Assembly: GCA_944386565.1 (NCBI GenBank)
Contig: CALXBO010000008.1
Coordinates: forward strand, 1-64,000
Length of the DNA: 64,000 bases
Direction: 5' to 3'
Origin: an uncultured Ruthenibacterium sp.
GTDB taxonomy: Bacteria; Bacillota; Clostridia; Oscillospirales; Ruminococcaceae
Made by a program: the position numbers and the translations under genes. The stretch's first letter is position 1. Every line of letters starts with the position of its first letter. Positions 41,879-51,343 of this stretch are shown here, one piece after another. The notes under the pieces are model-generated. The model searched no databases. It worked only from the letters and a program-made list of their open reading frames with translations, and had not been told where the DNA came from.

Positions 41879-44800
41879 GACTTTTTTACATTTTGGGGCA
41901 GTGCGAGCGGCACGTCGATCTCCTGCGAGAGTTCGAAGGAATAGATCGTGCACTTCGTCACCGTGACGCCAAGTCGCTTCTCCACCGCCGCGCGGTACAA
42001 GAGCAGCTGTTTTGCATACGCGCGCAGGAAATCCGCCGGAGTCTTGCCGCGGTCGGTCTTGTAGTCGACGATCTCCGCTTCGCTGCCGTTCACGAGCACC
42101 GCGTCCGCGATGCCCTGCACAAGAACGGGCGTGTTGGCGAGTTTGTCCGGCAGTTCGCGCACAAAGCGCGCGGGGACGGCAGTGATGAAATCGTACTCGC
42201 GCAGAAGCTGCCCGGCCGCGCGCATGCGCCCGGCGAGCGGCGAGGCAAAAAACGTTTCGATGCGCTCCTGCGGCAGCTTACCGGCCAGCGCCGCGTCGAG
42301 GTAGCCCTCGTCCACGAGCCGCGCCAGCTCGCCCGGCACGTCGCGCGCGGCGGCGTCGAAGTCGGCAAACTGCAAAAACGCGTGCTGCGCCGTGCCGCGC
42401 TCGGCCGCCGTGAGCCCCTCCTTGTAGAGGAACGCCGGGCGCGAGAGGACGGGCGCGTCCTCCGCGTGGCTCAGCGACGACACGCTGAGCTTCACCGGCA
42501 GCTCGGACAGCGCCGCCAGCGGGTCGCGCTGCCCGAAGTTTTCGCACAGCGCCTGTGTCAGTGCTTCGTCCGGCGCGGATTCACGCACAAACACTGCCGT
42601 CTCCGTTTGGGCTTCCTGCTCTGCGGGCTGCACGATCTGCGCGCGGATGTGCCCGTTTGCGGCGCGCAGCGGGAGCACCGCCGCGCCCGCGGCCTTGCGC
42701 AGCACGCCGCCGTCCGGATGCAGCAGCGCCGCCGCGAGCAGCCAGTCGCCGAGCGAGCGGCGGGACGCGACGAAATACGGGTCCGCCCCGCCGAGGCCTG
42801 CGAGCGACGCCGCCAGATTTGTCAGGCGCTTTTCCGCGTCCCGCAGCGGCACGGTCACGATCAGCTTGTCCCGCGCGCGGGTGAGCGCGACGTACAGAAC
42901 GCGCATCTCCTCGCTCACGGACTCCGCCGTGACGGCCAGCTTGATGGCGCGGTGGGGTGCGGTGGCGTACAGCCCGCCCGCACCGCGCAGCGTCAGCCCC
43001 GCGCCGAGTTTCGGGTGGAACAGGACGTTTTCGGCCGCGTCCCGCAGATTGAAGCTGTGCTGCGTGTCGGCCAGAATGACCACGGGGAATTCCAGACCTT
43101 TCGAGCGGTGCACCGTCATGATACACACGCGGCCCTCCGGCGCGCGCACGGGCGCCGCACCGGAGCCCGCGCCCGTCTGCTGCGCCGCGTCGGCATAGCG
43201 CACGAACGCCGACAGCCCCGCCGCCCCGCTCTGAGACGACGCGGCCGCAAACGCGGCGAAACGCCGCAGATTCTCACGGCGCGCAGCGCCGTTCTCCATC
43301 GCGCCCGCGGCGGCGTAGCAGTTCGTGCGCGCATAGATCTCGGCGCACAGGTCGGCGGGCGATTTCGTCTGTGCCATCGCGCGCAGCTCTCCGAGCAAAG
43401 TGCAGAGAGCGCGCTCTTTCTCCCCGCCACTTTTCAGCAGCGCGGCGTAGAGCGTCGTGTCGGGAGACTCCGCGCGCAGCCGGGCGAGGTCGTCCGGCTC
43501 GAACCCGCCCACGGGCGAGAGCATCACGGCGGCCATATATACGTCCTGCGCGGGATTGTCGACCACGCGCAGCAGCGACAGCACCACGGACACCTCGGGA
43601 CTCTGGAGGTAGTCCTCCCCCGTGTCGGCGTACACCGGCACTTCGAGCGCCGAGAGCGCCGCCTCATAGATGGGGAACCCCGCGCGCGTGCGCAGCAAAA
43701 CGCACACGTCACCGTAGCCGCACGGGCGCGTGCCGCCCGACTTCTCGCGCACTTCGAATCCCGACTCGACAAGTTCCCGGATGGTCTGCGCGACGCACGC
43801 CGCGTCCGTCTCCACGCCGCCGTTGCCGCCGAGTTTGACGACTTTGACCTCCATCGGGCCGCCGTCGTACCCGGACGGCGCGCCCTCGCGCAGTTCTTCG
43901 TTCTGATCGTAGTCCACATCGCCCGTCTCGCGCGTCATCAGGCAGGAGAACACGTCGTTCACCGCGTGGATGACGCTGCCCGCGCTGCGGAAGTTCTCGC
44001 CCAGCGTGATGGCCGCCGGGTGCGCGCCGCCGGGCTGATACGGGGCGCACGCCTCGCGCGCCGCGGCGAAGATCTCCGGACTTGCAAGGCGGAAGCGGTA
44101 AATGCTCTGCTTGATGTCGCCGACGAAGAAGAGGTTCGAGCCGTCTTCGTTCGCAAGACAACGGTACAACAGAGCCTGCAGCGCGTTCGTGTCCTGATAC
44201 TCATCCACGAGCACCGCGTCGAACTGCGCGGCGATCTGGCGCGCCTCGGGAGTTTTCTGATCGTCCTCCGTGCACAGCAGTTTCAGCGCGAGGTGTTCGA
44301 AATCGCTGTATTCGAGTGCCTTTTCGCGCAGCTTCGCGGAGAAGAAGAGTTCTTCAAAGCGCGTCACCGCGCGGGAGAGAGCGCGCAGCATCGGCGCGAT
44401 GCGCGCGCGGTCCTCCTCGAACTGTACCTCGGTGCACACGAAGATCTCGTCGGACAGGCGCGCGAATTCCTTTTTCGCGGCGGCGCGCAGATCCTTGACG
44501 CGCTGACCCTCCTCGCCCGCGCCGCGCACGGCGGGCAGGCGCGGCGGCTCGTAGTTCGCGGCGCGCACGGCGGCCGCGTCCCAGCGGCCCGCGCGGATGT
44601 CCGCGAGAAGCGCGTCGCACTCCGTCTCATCGACGGCGAGCGCCGCGTCGTATTTCGCGATGGTCGACTCCGCCGCCACGACCGCGCGCGCAGCCAGGAT
44701 GAGTTTTTTCGCGCTCCCGGCGCTCTTTTCGCCCTCCCGGAGCAGCGCTTTTCCCCACGCCGTCTGCGCGAGGGGCTCCCGCGTCTCCCAATCCGTGCAC

Positions 44801-45372
44801 ACGCGCTCGCGCACTTTGGCGGGATGCGGCAGCGTGCGGGAGAACTCGTAGAATTTCAGCACGGCGGCCGCCGCCGCGGCGTCCGTGCGCGCGCGGCCGT
44901 AGAGGTCGGCGAACGCGCGGAACCCTTCATCCGCGGCGAACTCCTCCATCGTCTGCGCCAGCGCCGCCTCGCGCAGCTCGTGCGCGGTGGCGTCGTCCGC
45001 GAGCGTAAAATCGGGCGGCAGATCGAGCTTTGCAAACCACGTTTTCAACAGCTGCATGCAGAACGCGTCCACCGTACAGATAGGCGCGCGCCCGAGCAGG
45101 ATGCGCTGACGGCGCAGAAACGCACTGTGCGGCTCCTCCGCAAGCCTGTCCGCAAGGCGCGCGGCGATGCGCCCGCGCAGCTCTTCGGCGGCGGCGCGCG
45201 TGAAAGTGACGATCAAAAGCCTATCGGCCGCGACGGGATGGTCTTCCCGCGTGATGAGGCGGACGGCGCGCTCGGTGAGAACGGCCGTCTTGCCGCTGCC
45301 CGCGGCGGCGCTGACGAGCAGCGTCCCGCCGTCGTCCTCAATGGCAGCCTGCTGCTGCGGCGTCCACTTCAT
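41875..45372 (-). CDS. addA: Helicase-nuclease AddAB, subunit AddA
   Basis: Together with AddB it processes double-strand breaks for RecA-dependent repair, the Firmicutes counterpart of RecBCD. At 1165 residues it shows UvrD/Rep helicase motifs: Walker A SAAAGSGKTA (residues 20-29), VDEYQDTNALQ (motif II), LGENFRS, VHRSKGLEFPVVI and YVALTRARDKLI. The C-terminal RecB-type nuclease has the AEIVDYKTDRG motif. Its start overlaps addB by 4 bp. The infC promoter lies over its stop codon. Confidence 0.97.
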   Translation of the reverse strand: MKWTPQQQAAIEDDGGTLLVSAAAGSGKTAVLTERAVRLITREDHPVAADRLLIVTFTRAAAEELRGRIAARLADRLAEEPHSAFLRRQRILLGRAPICTVDAFCMQLLKTWFAKLDLPPDFTLADDATAHELREAALAQTMEEFAADEGFRAFADLYGRARTDAAAAAAVLKFYEFSRTLPHPAKVRERVCTDWETREPLAQTAWGKALLREGEKSAGSAKKLILAARAVVAAESTIAKYDAALAVDETECDALLADIRAGRWDAAAVRAANYEPPRLPAVRGAGEEGQRVKDLRAAAKKEFARLSDEIFVCTEVQFEEDRARIAPMLRALSRAVTRFEELFFSAKLREKALEYSDFEHLALKLLCTEDDQKTPEARQIAAQFDAVLVDEYQDTNALQALLYRCLANEDGSNLFFVGDIKQSIYRFRLASPEIFAAAREACAPYQPGGAHPAAITLGENFRSAGSVIHAVNDVFSCLMTRETGDVDYDQNEELREGAPSGYDGGPMEVKVVKLGGNGGVETDAACVAQTIRELVESGFEVREKSGGTRPCGYGDVCVLLRTRAGFPIYEAALSALEVPVYADTGEDYLQSPEVSVVLSLLRVVDNPAQDVYMAAVMLSPVGGFEPDDLARLRAESPDTTLYAALLKSGGEKERALCTLLGELRAMAQTKSPADLCAEIYARTNCYAAAGAMENGAARRENLRRFAAFAAASSQSGAAGLSAFVRYADAAQQTGAGSGAAPVRAPEGRVCIMTVHRSKGLEFPVVILADTQHSFNLRDAAENVLFHPKLGAGLTLRGAGGLYATAPHRAIKLAVTAESVSEEMRVLYVALTRARDKLIVTVPLRDAEKRLTNLAASLAGLGGADPYFVASRRSLGDWLLAAALLHPDGGVLRKAAGAAVLPLRAANGHIRAQIVQPAEQEAQTETAVFVRESAPDEALTQALCENFGQRDPLAALSELPVKLSVSSLSHAEDAPVLSRPAFLYKEGLTAAERGTAQHAFLQFADFDAAARDVPGELARLVDEGYLDAALAGKLPQERIETFFASPLAGRMRAAGQLLREYDFITAVPARFVRELPDKLANTPVLVQGIADAVLVNGSEAEIVDYKTDRGKTPADFLRAYAKQLLLYRAAVEKRLGVTVTKCTIYSFELSQEIDVPLALPQNVKKS

Positions 45373-48300
45373 ACATCGTCCCCTCCCTTCGGCTCAAATA
45401 CTTTGTCGGGCGCTTCCACAGAGCGCTCGCCGCAGCCGTCCTCGTGGCGGCACACGGCACGGTAGTCGCACACGGCGCACGGGCTCTTGTCCCCGTGGCA
45501 CAGCGGGGTCGCCGCCACGTCGCCCGCATAGAGTCCCCGCGCCATCTCAACGACGAGGGACTCGAGATGTTTTTCGATGTTGCCGAGCTTCTCGAGCCCG
45601 GCGAGCTTCGCCGACGCGCGCGGCGCGCCCTTCGCCGTGAACGTGAACGGCACGAACAGTCCCGTCGCGGCGCGGTCCATGCCTCCGATGACAACCGGGT
45701 CGTTCAGCACAAGGCCGTCCACGCGGTAGGCCGACGGCTTTCCGGCGTCCTCGCGCGCGGCGGCCTTCGGCGCGGGATCTCCCGCGAGATACAGAACGCC
45801 CGCCGGAACGGCGTCTTCGTGCGCGCGGCACAGCGTAAAGAGGTAGAACAGCATCTGCGTGTTCAGGCCGCAGTACACGTCGTCCAGACGGAACTCCTTG
45901 TCGCCTGTCTTGTAGTCCACGACGCGCACGTAGCGCTTGCCCTCGCGCTCCATCACGTCGACGCGGTCGATCTGCCCGATGACGCGCACCTCGCGTCCTT
46001 CGGGCGTGACGACGCGCAGCGGCTCCTCGCCGCCCTCGCCGATCGTCTGTTCAAACGCAACGGGGCGGAACGAACTCTGGCGCTGCTCGGCCTGCAGGAA
46101 CTCGAGCAGGCGCGCCACACCCTCGCGCAGGCGCGCGATGAGGTAGGCAAAGCGCGCCGATGCGTCGGGCAGGTTCTGCGCGACGTACTCGTCCGCCAGC
46201 TGCGACGCAAGCGTGCGCAGCTCATCCGGCGTGAGCTGCGTGAACGTCTCTCCCGTGCGCCGCAGCGCGTTTTCGAGGATGAAGTGCACGAGCGTGCCGC
46301 TCTCGAGCGGCGACAGCTCCGCTTTTCTTCGCGGCCGGATGCGCAGCACGTATTGCAGAAAATATGAAAAGCGGCAGCGGTAATACTGCTCGACGCGCGT
46401 GGGCGACACGACCATGGAGCGCCCCAGCAGCCGCTCCACGGCGCGCGTGTCGCGCACGGCGAACGGACGGGGCGACGCGGCTTGCGCCATCGCATCGAGA
46501 GCCGCGTCCGCCTGTCCCGCGCGGCGCAGCGCCTCCTCGAGCGCCGCGGTGCGGGGCGTATCCTCCCGGTAGCACTCGCCGAGAAGGTCGAGCGCCGCCG
46601 CAGCCGTGGGGGCGCGCTCGTCGTCCGTGAGGGTCGCTTCGGGCGGCTCGAGCGCCGCGAGCGCGGGCACGAGCGCGCCCGCCGTCTCCTTGGTATCGGG
46701 GCAGCTCACGTACAGCCGTTCCGACGGTGCGGTGATCGCCCGGTAGAAGGCCATCTGCTCGAGCAGCGTGCGGTTTTCGTAGCTGCCCGGCATCTCAATG
46801 CCGACGGAGACGAGCGTCTCGCGGTCGGCGTGCGTCAGAAGCCCGCTGAAACCGACGGATTTCGGGAACTCCCCTTCCGCCGCCCCCAGCACGAAGCAGC
46901 ACACGGGGCTCGCCAGACGCATGCGGTCGGCCGTTGTGACGATGAGATTGTTCTGCGTCTGCGGCACGCGTCCGACCTCGCTTGCGCGCACGAGCAGCAG
47001 AAGAAGCTCGTCGTATTCGGCCGCCGTCAGGTCGTCCGCGCCGCACAGTGCGTTCAGCTCGTCCAGAAGCCCCATCGCCGTGTTGTACGAGCTGCACAGT
47101 TCGACCGAACGCGCCTCGTCATCCGTTTCCCGCGCATGCGCGGCCTGCTCCAGCGTGTGCGCCGCGCCGCCGAAGTCCTCCAGAAGGCGGTACAGCGCGC
47201 GGGAGATGTCCTCGGCCGTTCCGCCGCCCTTCACGCGCTGCAGGAAGCGGTCGAGCTTCGGCATCACAGCAGCGCGCACGCGCTCGGCCGTCTCGAGCGT
47301 CTCTGCGTCCTGCGCAGTCTCGCGCCCCGCAAAGCCGGCGGCGCTCTTTGCGAACGGCTCGCGCCACTCGCTTCCCTTCAGCTGCCACACATAGGCGTAG
47401 TTTTCCGCCGCGGCGATCTCCCCGGCGGAGAATCCGCACAGATCGGTTTTCAACAGGCGCAGGATGCCCTCGCTCGTCACACCGCGCGCAGCCAGCGCCA
47501 GCGCGGCGCGAAAAAACGACGCGGGAGCGGAATATTCGAGCGTCGTGCTCTCGTCGATGAAGAACGGCACACCCGCGAGCATCAGCGCTTCACGCAGCGG
47601 CGCGCCGTAGCCGTCGAGCGAGCGGCACACGACGGCCATCTTTCCGAACGGCACACCCTGTCTCGCCAGCTTCACCGCAGTGCACGCAGCGAGAAAACAT
47701 TCTTCACGGACGTCCTTCGGGCGTGTGAACCAGAAGCCCGCGGCGTCCGTCTGCTCCGTCTCGCCCACGGCCACAACACGCCCCGCCGCGGCGATGCCCG
47801 GCGCGTGCGCGTGGCGGCGCTCTTCTTCCAGAACGGTGGGTGCGGCAACGCGCACACCCTGCGCCGCCGCGATGCGGCGCAACCGCTGTGCCACGTGCTT
47901 GACGGGACTGAACAGGCCCATGCCGCCGTCGTGATCGGCAAATCCGTCGCAGCACAGCGCGACGGTGCAGCCCTCAGCCTGCACGAGCTGCGCGAGCATC
48001 GCGTACTGCGGCGCGGTGAAGCCGTCAAAGTTGTCGATATACACATGCGTGTGCGCGAAGTGCTGCGGATGCTCCGACAGGCGCTTCGCTGCGGCAGCCA
48101 CACGGTCGGACGGGTCGAGCGCCGTGCGACCGAGCCGCGCCTCGTACGCCGCGTACACAAGCGCAAGTTCGCGCAGTTTTTCCCCCGCCTCGCCCTGCTT
48201 TCCGGCCGCCTCGAGCAGTGCCTGCGGCGGCGCGCCCGCCGTTTTCAGCTCCTGAATGGCGTCGGCGCACAGCGAACAGAAGCTCACCGACCGCCTGTGG

Positions 48301-48623
48301 CGGCGGTACACGGTCAGCTCGTCCTGCACTTCTTCGGCGGCGCGGCGCACGAGCACGACGCGGCCTGCGTCCGTCAGCGTCTTTGCCGCCGTGCCGCCGA
48401 ATGTTTTCAACAGATTTTCGGCGAGACTTGTAAAACTCTGCACGCTCACGCGGGACGACAGTGCGTCGCCGAGCGCCGTATACACCATCGTCTCCGCCGA
48501 GGACGAGAACTGTTCCGGCACGAGCAGCACGCTCGTCTTTCCCGCTTCGCTTCTCGCGCGCATCCGGGCGAGAAGTTCCGTCGTCTTTCCCGTTCCGGAC
48601 AATCCCAGAATCCATTCCAGCAT
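45369..48623 (-). CDS. addB: Helicase-nuclease AddAB, subunit AddB
   Basis: A 1084-residue partner of AddA. The N-terminus has an active Walker A (GLSGTGKTT, residues 7-15). The C-terminal nuclease carries VVDYKTGDK. Four Cys expected to bind a 4Fe-4S cluster are visible: one in EQYYRCRFSYFLQ and three in PCAVCDYRAVC. It starts behind an extended -10 promoter (48647-48655) with GAGGTGAA as ribosome-binding site and is coupled to addA by overlap. Confidence 0.96.
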   Translation of the reverse strand: MLEWILGLSGTGKTTELLARMRARSEAGKTSVLLVPEQFSSSAETMVYTALGDALSSRVSVQSFTSLAENLLKTFGGTAAKTLTDAGRVVLVRRAAEEVQDELTVYRRHRRSVSFCSLCADAIQELKTAGAPPQALLEAAGKQGEAGEKLRELALVYAAYEARLGRTALDPSDRVAAAAKRLSEHPQHFAHTHVYIDNFDGFTAPQYAMLAQLVQAEGCTVALCCDGFADHDGGMGLFSPVKHVAQRLRRIAAAQGVRVAAPTVLEEERRHAHAPGIAAAGRVVAVGETEQTDAAGFWFTRPKDVREECFLAACTAVKLARQGVPFGKMAVVCRSLDGYGAPLREALMLAGVPFFIDESTTLEYSAPASFFRAALALAARGVTSEGILRLLKTDLCGFSAGEIAAAENYAYVWQLKGSEWREPFAKSAAGFAGRETAQDAETLETAERVRAAVMPKLDRFLQRVKGGGTAEDISRALYRLLEDFGGAAHTLEQAAHARETDDEARSVELCSSYNTAMGLLDELNALCGADDLTAAEYDELLLLLVRASEVGRVPQTQNNLIVTTADRMRLASPVCCFVLGAAEGEFPKSVGFSGLLTHADRETLVSVGIEMPGSYENRTLLEQMAFYRAITAPSERLYVSCPDTKETAGALVPALAALEPPEATLTDDERAPTAAAALDLLGECYREDTPRTAALEEALRRAGQADAALDAMAQAASPRPFAVRDTRAVERLLGRSMVVSPTRVEQYYRCRFSYFLQYVLRIRPRRKAELSPLESGTLVHFILENALRRTGETFTQLTPDELRTLASQLADEYVAQNLPDASARFAYLIARLREGVARLLEFLQAEQRQSSFRPVAFEQTIGEGGEEPLRVVTPEGREVRVIGQIDRVDVMEREGKRYVRVVDYKTGDKEFRLDDVYCGLNTQMLFYLFTLCRAHEDAVPAGVLYLAGDPAPKAAAREDAGKPSAYRVDGLVLNDPVVIGGMDRAATGLFVPFTFTAKGAPRASAKLAGLEKLGNIEKHLESLVVEMARGLYAGDVAATPLCHGDKSPCAVCDYRAVCRHEDGCGERSVEAPDKVFEPKGGDDV

Positions 48624-48646
48624 GTGTTCACCTCATTCCGTGGATT

Positions 48647-48655
48647 ATTATATCA
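48647..48655 (-). promoter_or_regulatory. Extended -10 promoter of addBA
   Basis: On the minus strand TGATATAAT combines TGn with a consensus -10. The -35 at 17 bp is TGTTTT, a weak match, as is common with extended -10 promoters. Confidence 0.65.
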
Positions 48656-48684
48656 GATTCCGTGTCTCAAAAACAGGACAGACG

Positions 48685-48716
48685 GAAAAAGCCCCCGGCC
48701 AAAAACCGGGGGCTTT
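48685..48716 (-). terminator. Terminator of perR-rbr
   Basis: AAAGCCCCCGG (48688-48698) pairs perfectly with CCGGGGGCTTT (48706-48716). On the minus strand it ends in a T run. It lies 14 bp after the rubrerythrin stop. Confidence 0.9.
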
Positions 48717-48729
48717 GCGGTGCAAAAAA

Positions 48730-49269
48730 TCAGTAATTCTTCGCCTGCAGGATGAAGTAGCCCTGCGGATGATCGCAGACGGGGCACTTCTCGGGCGCGT
48801 GCGTGCCGATGTGGATGTGGCCGCAGTTGGAGCAGACCCACACCTGCTCGGTCTCGCGGGCAAACACGGTGCCGTTCTTGATGGAATCAGACAGCGCACG
48901 GTAACGGGCCTCGTGCTCGCGCTCGATGTCGCCGACCATCTTGAAGAGCGCGGCGATCTTCGTGAAGCCCTCTTCCTCCGCGGTCTTGGCGAAACCGGCA
49001 TACATGTCGGTCCACTCGTAGTTCTCACCGGCAGCGGCGTCGGCGAGGTTCGTCAGCGTATCGGCGATCTGGCCGTCGTGCAGGAGCTTGAACCAGATCT
49101 TCGCGTGCTCCTTCTCGTTGTTGGCCGTCTCTTCAAACAGGGCAGCGATCTGATTGTAGCCCTCTTTCTTGGCCTTGGAAGCATAGTAGGTGTACTTGTT
49201 GCGGGCCTGGCTTTCGCCGGCGAACGCGGTCAGCAGATTTTGTTCGGTCTTCGAGCCTTTCAGTTCCAT
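48730..49269 (-). CDS. rbr: Rubrerythrin
   Basis: Diiron peroxidase of anaerobes that reduces hydrogen peroxide with electrons from NADH via rubredoxin. It has 179 residues: ferritin-like four-helix domain with carboxylate and His ligands ([46 protein letters not shown]), then a C-terminal rubredoxin domain with two Cys pairs (CSNCGH, CPVCDH). It is 24 bp downstream of the PerR-like gene, so peroxide stress should induce both. Confidence 0.97.
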   Translation of the reverse strand: MELKGSKTEQNLLTAFAGESQARNKYTYYASKAKKEGYNQIAALFEETANNEKEHAKIWFKLLHDGQIADTLTNLADAAAGENYEWTDMYAGFAKTAEEEGFTKIAALFKMVGDIEREHEARYRALSDSIKNGTVFARETEQVWVCSNCGHIHIGTHAPEKCPVCDHPQGYFILQAKNY

Positions 49270-49293
49270 GTCGTATCTCCCTTTCTGTTTTTG

Positions 49294-49683
49294 TCAGTGT
49301 TGTTTTCCCGCACAGGCCGGACAGATGCCCCGGAACACGATCTCGTGTTCAACACAGCGGTACCCCGTGGCAGCCGCCGCCTGTGCGTTGAGTGCAGTCT
49401 GGTCTTCGAGGGGGGCGTCTTCCAGGCGCCCGCAAAGGATACATTCGATGTGGTTGTGCCCGAATGTCTGGTGATCGAACCGGTCCGCGCCGGATGGCAT
49501 CTTGATGTGGCGCAGCCGCCCGTCATCAGACAGGCTTGCGAGATTGCGGTATACGGTAGCCTTGCTGACAGTCGGATGATCCTTCACAACAAGGCTGTAC
49601 ACCTCATCCGCCGTCGGATGGTTTGCCAGTTCGGCCACTGCCTGCAGCACGAGCTGTTTCTGGATGGTGTTTCGTCTCTCCAC
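49294..49683 (-). CDS. perR: Fur family regulator, PerR-like
   Basis: A 129-residue metal-dependent repressor. The N-terminal winged helix has PTVSKATVYRNLASLSDDG; the C-terminal dimer domain has HNHIECILCG and CPAC, the two Cys pairs of the structural zinc site. Context with rubrerythrin and the DRFDHQT region favour PerR (peroxide sensing) over Fur or Zur, but the metal ligands alone do not prove it. The start is GTG at 49683 with GGAGACC upstream. A palindrome over its own promoter (49709-49725) suggests autorepression. Confidence 0.88.
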   Translation of the reverse strand: MERRNTIQKQLVLQAVAELANHPTADEVYSLVVKDHPTVSKATVYRNLASLSDDGRLRHIKMPSGADRFDHQTFGHNHIECILCGRLEDAPLEDQTALNAQAAAATGYRCVEHEIVFRGICPACAGKQH

Positions 49684-49708
49684 GGAAGGGTCTCCTTTCT
49701 TCTGTCTA

Positions 49709-49725
49709 TTGATATCTTATATCAA
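49709..49725. promoter_or_regulatory. Probable Per box operator
   Basis: TTGATAT (49709-49715) and ATATCAA (49719-49725) are perfect 7-bp arms around CTT. It covers the -10 of the perR promoter. Size and AT content fit Fur/PerR sites; binding is inferred. Confidence 0.65.
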
Positions 49726-49742
49726 AAAGAATATTTTGTCAA
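49714..49742 (-). promoter_or_regulatory. Promoter of perR-rbr
   Basis: On the minus strand TTGACA (49742-49737) and TAAGAT (49719-49714) are 17 bp apart. The -10 lies inside the palindromic operator. Confidence 0.75.
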
Positions 49743-49749
49743 GCAGATT

Positions 49750-50268
49750 TTATTCCTGATTATTCTGCGGATTCTGGAGCCTCGGCGTGACGCGCGCGGT
49801 TCCGGCAGAGGCGGCGGAAGAGGCGGAGCGGCGCATGGACGTGCGCAGGCTCTTGACCTCCACGGCGCTCTTGGCGAGCTGTTCTTCCGTCTTGCGGAGA
49901 ACGTCCTCACAGTAATCCACGGTTTTGGCTCGCAGCTCACGGCTGTGCGTCTGTGCGGCGGCGTTGATCTCATTGGCGTGCTGCTGCGCGGCGCGCACAA
50001 CAGCCTCCTGCGAGACCAGCGCGCGGGCGCGCTCCTCCGCGCGTTTCACGATGTCCTCGGCCTCTTTCTTGGCCGTCTTGATAATATCGATACGGTCCGC
50101 CGTGATGGCTTTTGCCTGACGGATCTCCGTCGGCATATTCAGGCGGATATCGTCGATGATCCCTCGCACGCGATCCACATCCACAACGCGCTTGCCGCCC
50201 GAAAACGGGACGTTGAACGCATCGTCGAGAAGTTCGTCCATCTGATCCAGCAATTCATCGATATTCAT
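49750..50268 (-). CDS. Coiled-coil protein of unknown function downstream of coaD
   Basis: A 172-residue, strongly helical protein. After an acidic start (MNIDELLDQMDELLDDAF), residues 40-135 form a charged coiled coil (KTAKKEAEDIVKRAEERARA, HANEINAAAQTHSREL) similar to the stalk of ATPase subunit E/F0-b or DivIVA-like proteins. The tail is Ser/Ala-rich and disordered. Its ATG overlaps the coaD stop by 4 bp. Homologous genes in this place are often annotated vaguely as ATPase; no nucleotide-binding motif is present here. Confidence 0.78.
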   Translation of the reverse strand: MNIDELLDQMDELLDDAFNVPFSGGKRVVDVDRVRGIIDDIRLNMPTEIRQAKAITADRIDIIKTAKKEAEDIVKRAEERARALVSQEAVVRAAQQHANEINAAAQTHSRELRAKTVDYCEDVLRKTEEQLAKSAVEVKSLRTSMRRSASSAASAGTARVTPRLQNPQNNQE

Positions 50269-50774
50269 AACGTTTCCTCCTGTTTTTTATTTTCCAGACG
50301 CGGCAGGCGGGCCACGATGTCCTGACAGATGCATTCGGGCAGAAAATCCGTCACGTCTCCGCCGAACTGCGCGACCTGGCGCACCATGCTCGACGAAAGA
50401 TACATGTAATTGGAATCCGTGATGACAAACATCGTCTCCAGCTCGCTGTTGAGTTTCTTGTTCGTCAGCGCCTGTTGGAACTCATATTCGAAATCCGTCA
50501 CGGCGCGCAGGCCCTTGATGATCGTGCAGGCGCCGACCGTGCGCGCGTAATCGGCCAGAAGGCCGAAGTAAGAATCGACCTTGACGTTCGGGATTCCGGC
50601 ACAGGCGCGGCGGAGAAAATCGACGCGCTCTTCCGCCGTGAAAACCGGCCGTTTGTTCGGGTTCACCAGCACCAGCGCGATGACGACGTCAAACAGTTTT
50701 GCGCTCCGCTCGATGATGTTGAGATGGCCCTTCGTCACGGGGTCAAAGCTGCCGGGGCAGATCGCGATTCTCAT
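50265..50774 (-). CDS. coaD: Phosphopantetheine adenylyltransferase
   Basis: Penultimate step of coenzyme A synthesis. It has 169 residues. The nucleotidyltransferase motif GSFDPVTKGHLNII is near residues 8-21, with RAVTDFEYEFQQALTNKKL and the C-terminal ISSS-like YLSSSMVRQVAQFGG. ATG at 50774 overlaps the rsmD stop (ATGA) and has GGAGGAGA upstream; the longer frame is rejected. The rsmD-coaD pairing is standard. Confidence 0.97.
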   Translation of the reverse strand: MRIAICPGSFDPVTKGHLNIIERSAKLFDVVIALVLVNPNKRPVFTAEERVDFLRRACAGIPNVKVDSYFGLLADYARTVGACTIIKGLRAVTDFEYEFQQALTNKKLNSELETMFVITDSNYMYLSSSMVRQVAQFGGDVTDFLPECICQDIVARLPRLENKKQEETL

Positions 50775-51343
50775 AGCGTCTCCTCCTGTTCCCACGGAAG
50801 CGGCACGGATTTCTCATAGCGCGTCACCGCGACCGTTCCGTATTTGTACTGCTTTGCCAGTTTGAGCGAACCGCACGTCTCAGGCAGTTTGCAGCCGTAC
50901 TCCGTCTCGGCCAGCACCACGCCGCCCGGAGACAGCACGCGCTCAACCAGCGGAAGAACTTCCTGCACCGTTCCGGCGCGGTACGGCGGATCGAGCAGAA
51001 CGAGGTCAAACGTCTGCCTGCATGAATGAAGATATGCCTGAGCGCTTGTATTTGTGACACGCGCGCGGTCCTGAACGCCCGCTGCGGCACAGTTCGCCCG
51101 GACGACCGCGGCGGCCGCGCGGTCCTCGTCCACAAACACGCAGTCCTGTGCGCCGCGCGACAGCGCCTCGATCCCGAGCTGACCGGAGCCCGCGAACAGA
51201 TCCAGCACCCGCGCGCCGCCGAGCATGAACTGCACCGAGCTGAACATGGCCTCTTTCACGCGGTCAACGGTCGGCCGCGTCACATCCGTCCCGTCCAGCG
51301 TCCGCAGACGCGTCCCGCGCGCCGTACCAGCAATAACTCTCAT
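50771..51343 (-). CDS. rsmD: 16S rRNA (guanine-966-N2)-methyltransferase RsmD
   Basis: A 190-residue SAM-dependent methyltransferase. It begins MRVIAGTARGTRL, with TRPTVDRVKEAMFSSVQ, SAM motif LDLFAGSGQLGIEALSRGA and catalytic LLDPPY (NPPY-type motif IV). Its start overlaps the uvrC stop and its end overlaps the coaD start, giving a tightly coupled uvrC-rsmD-coaD set. Confidence 0.97.
   Translation of the reverse strand: MRVIAGTARGTRLRTLDGTDVTRPTVDRVKEAMFSSVQFMLGGARVLDLFAGSGQLGIEALSRGAQDCVFVDEDRAAAAVVRANCAAAGVQDRARVTNTSAQAYLHSCRQTFDLVLLDPPYRAGTVQEVLPLVERVLSPGGVVLAETEYGCKLPETCGSLKLAKQYKYGTVAVTRYEKSVPLPWEQEETL

Noticed and set aside
41872..45465. An open frame of nearly 1200 codons on the plus strand
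   Set aside because: It is exactly antisense to addA. Long antisense frames follow from GC-rich codon use that avoids A/T in third positions; the translation is low-complexity Arg/Ala/His with no family match, while addA shows all helicase motifs.
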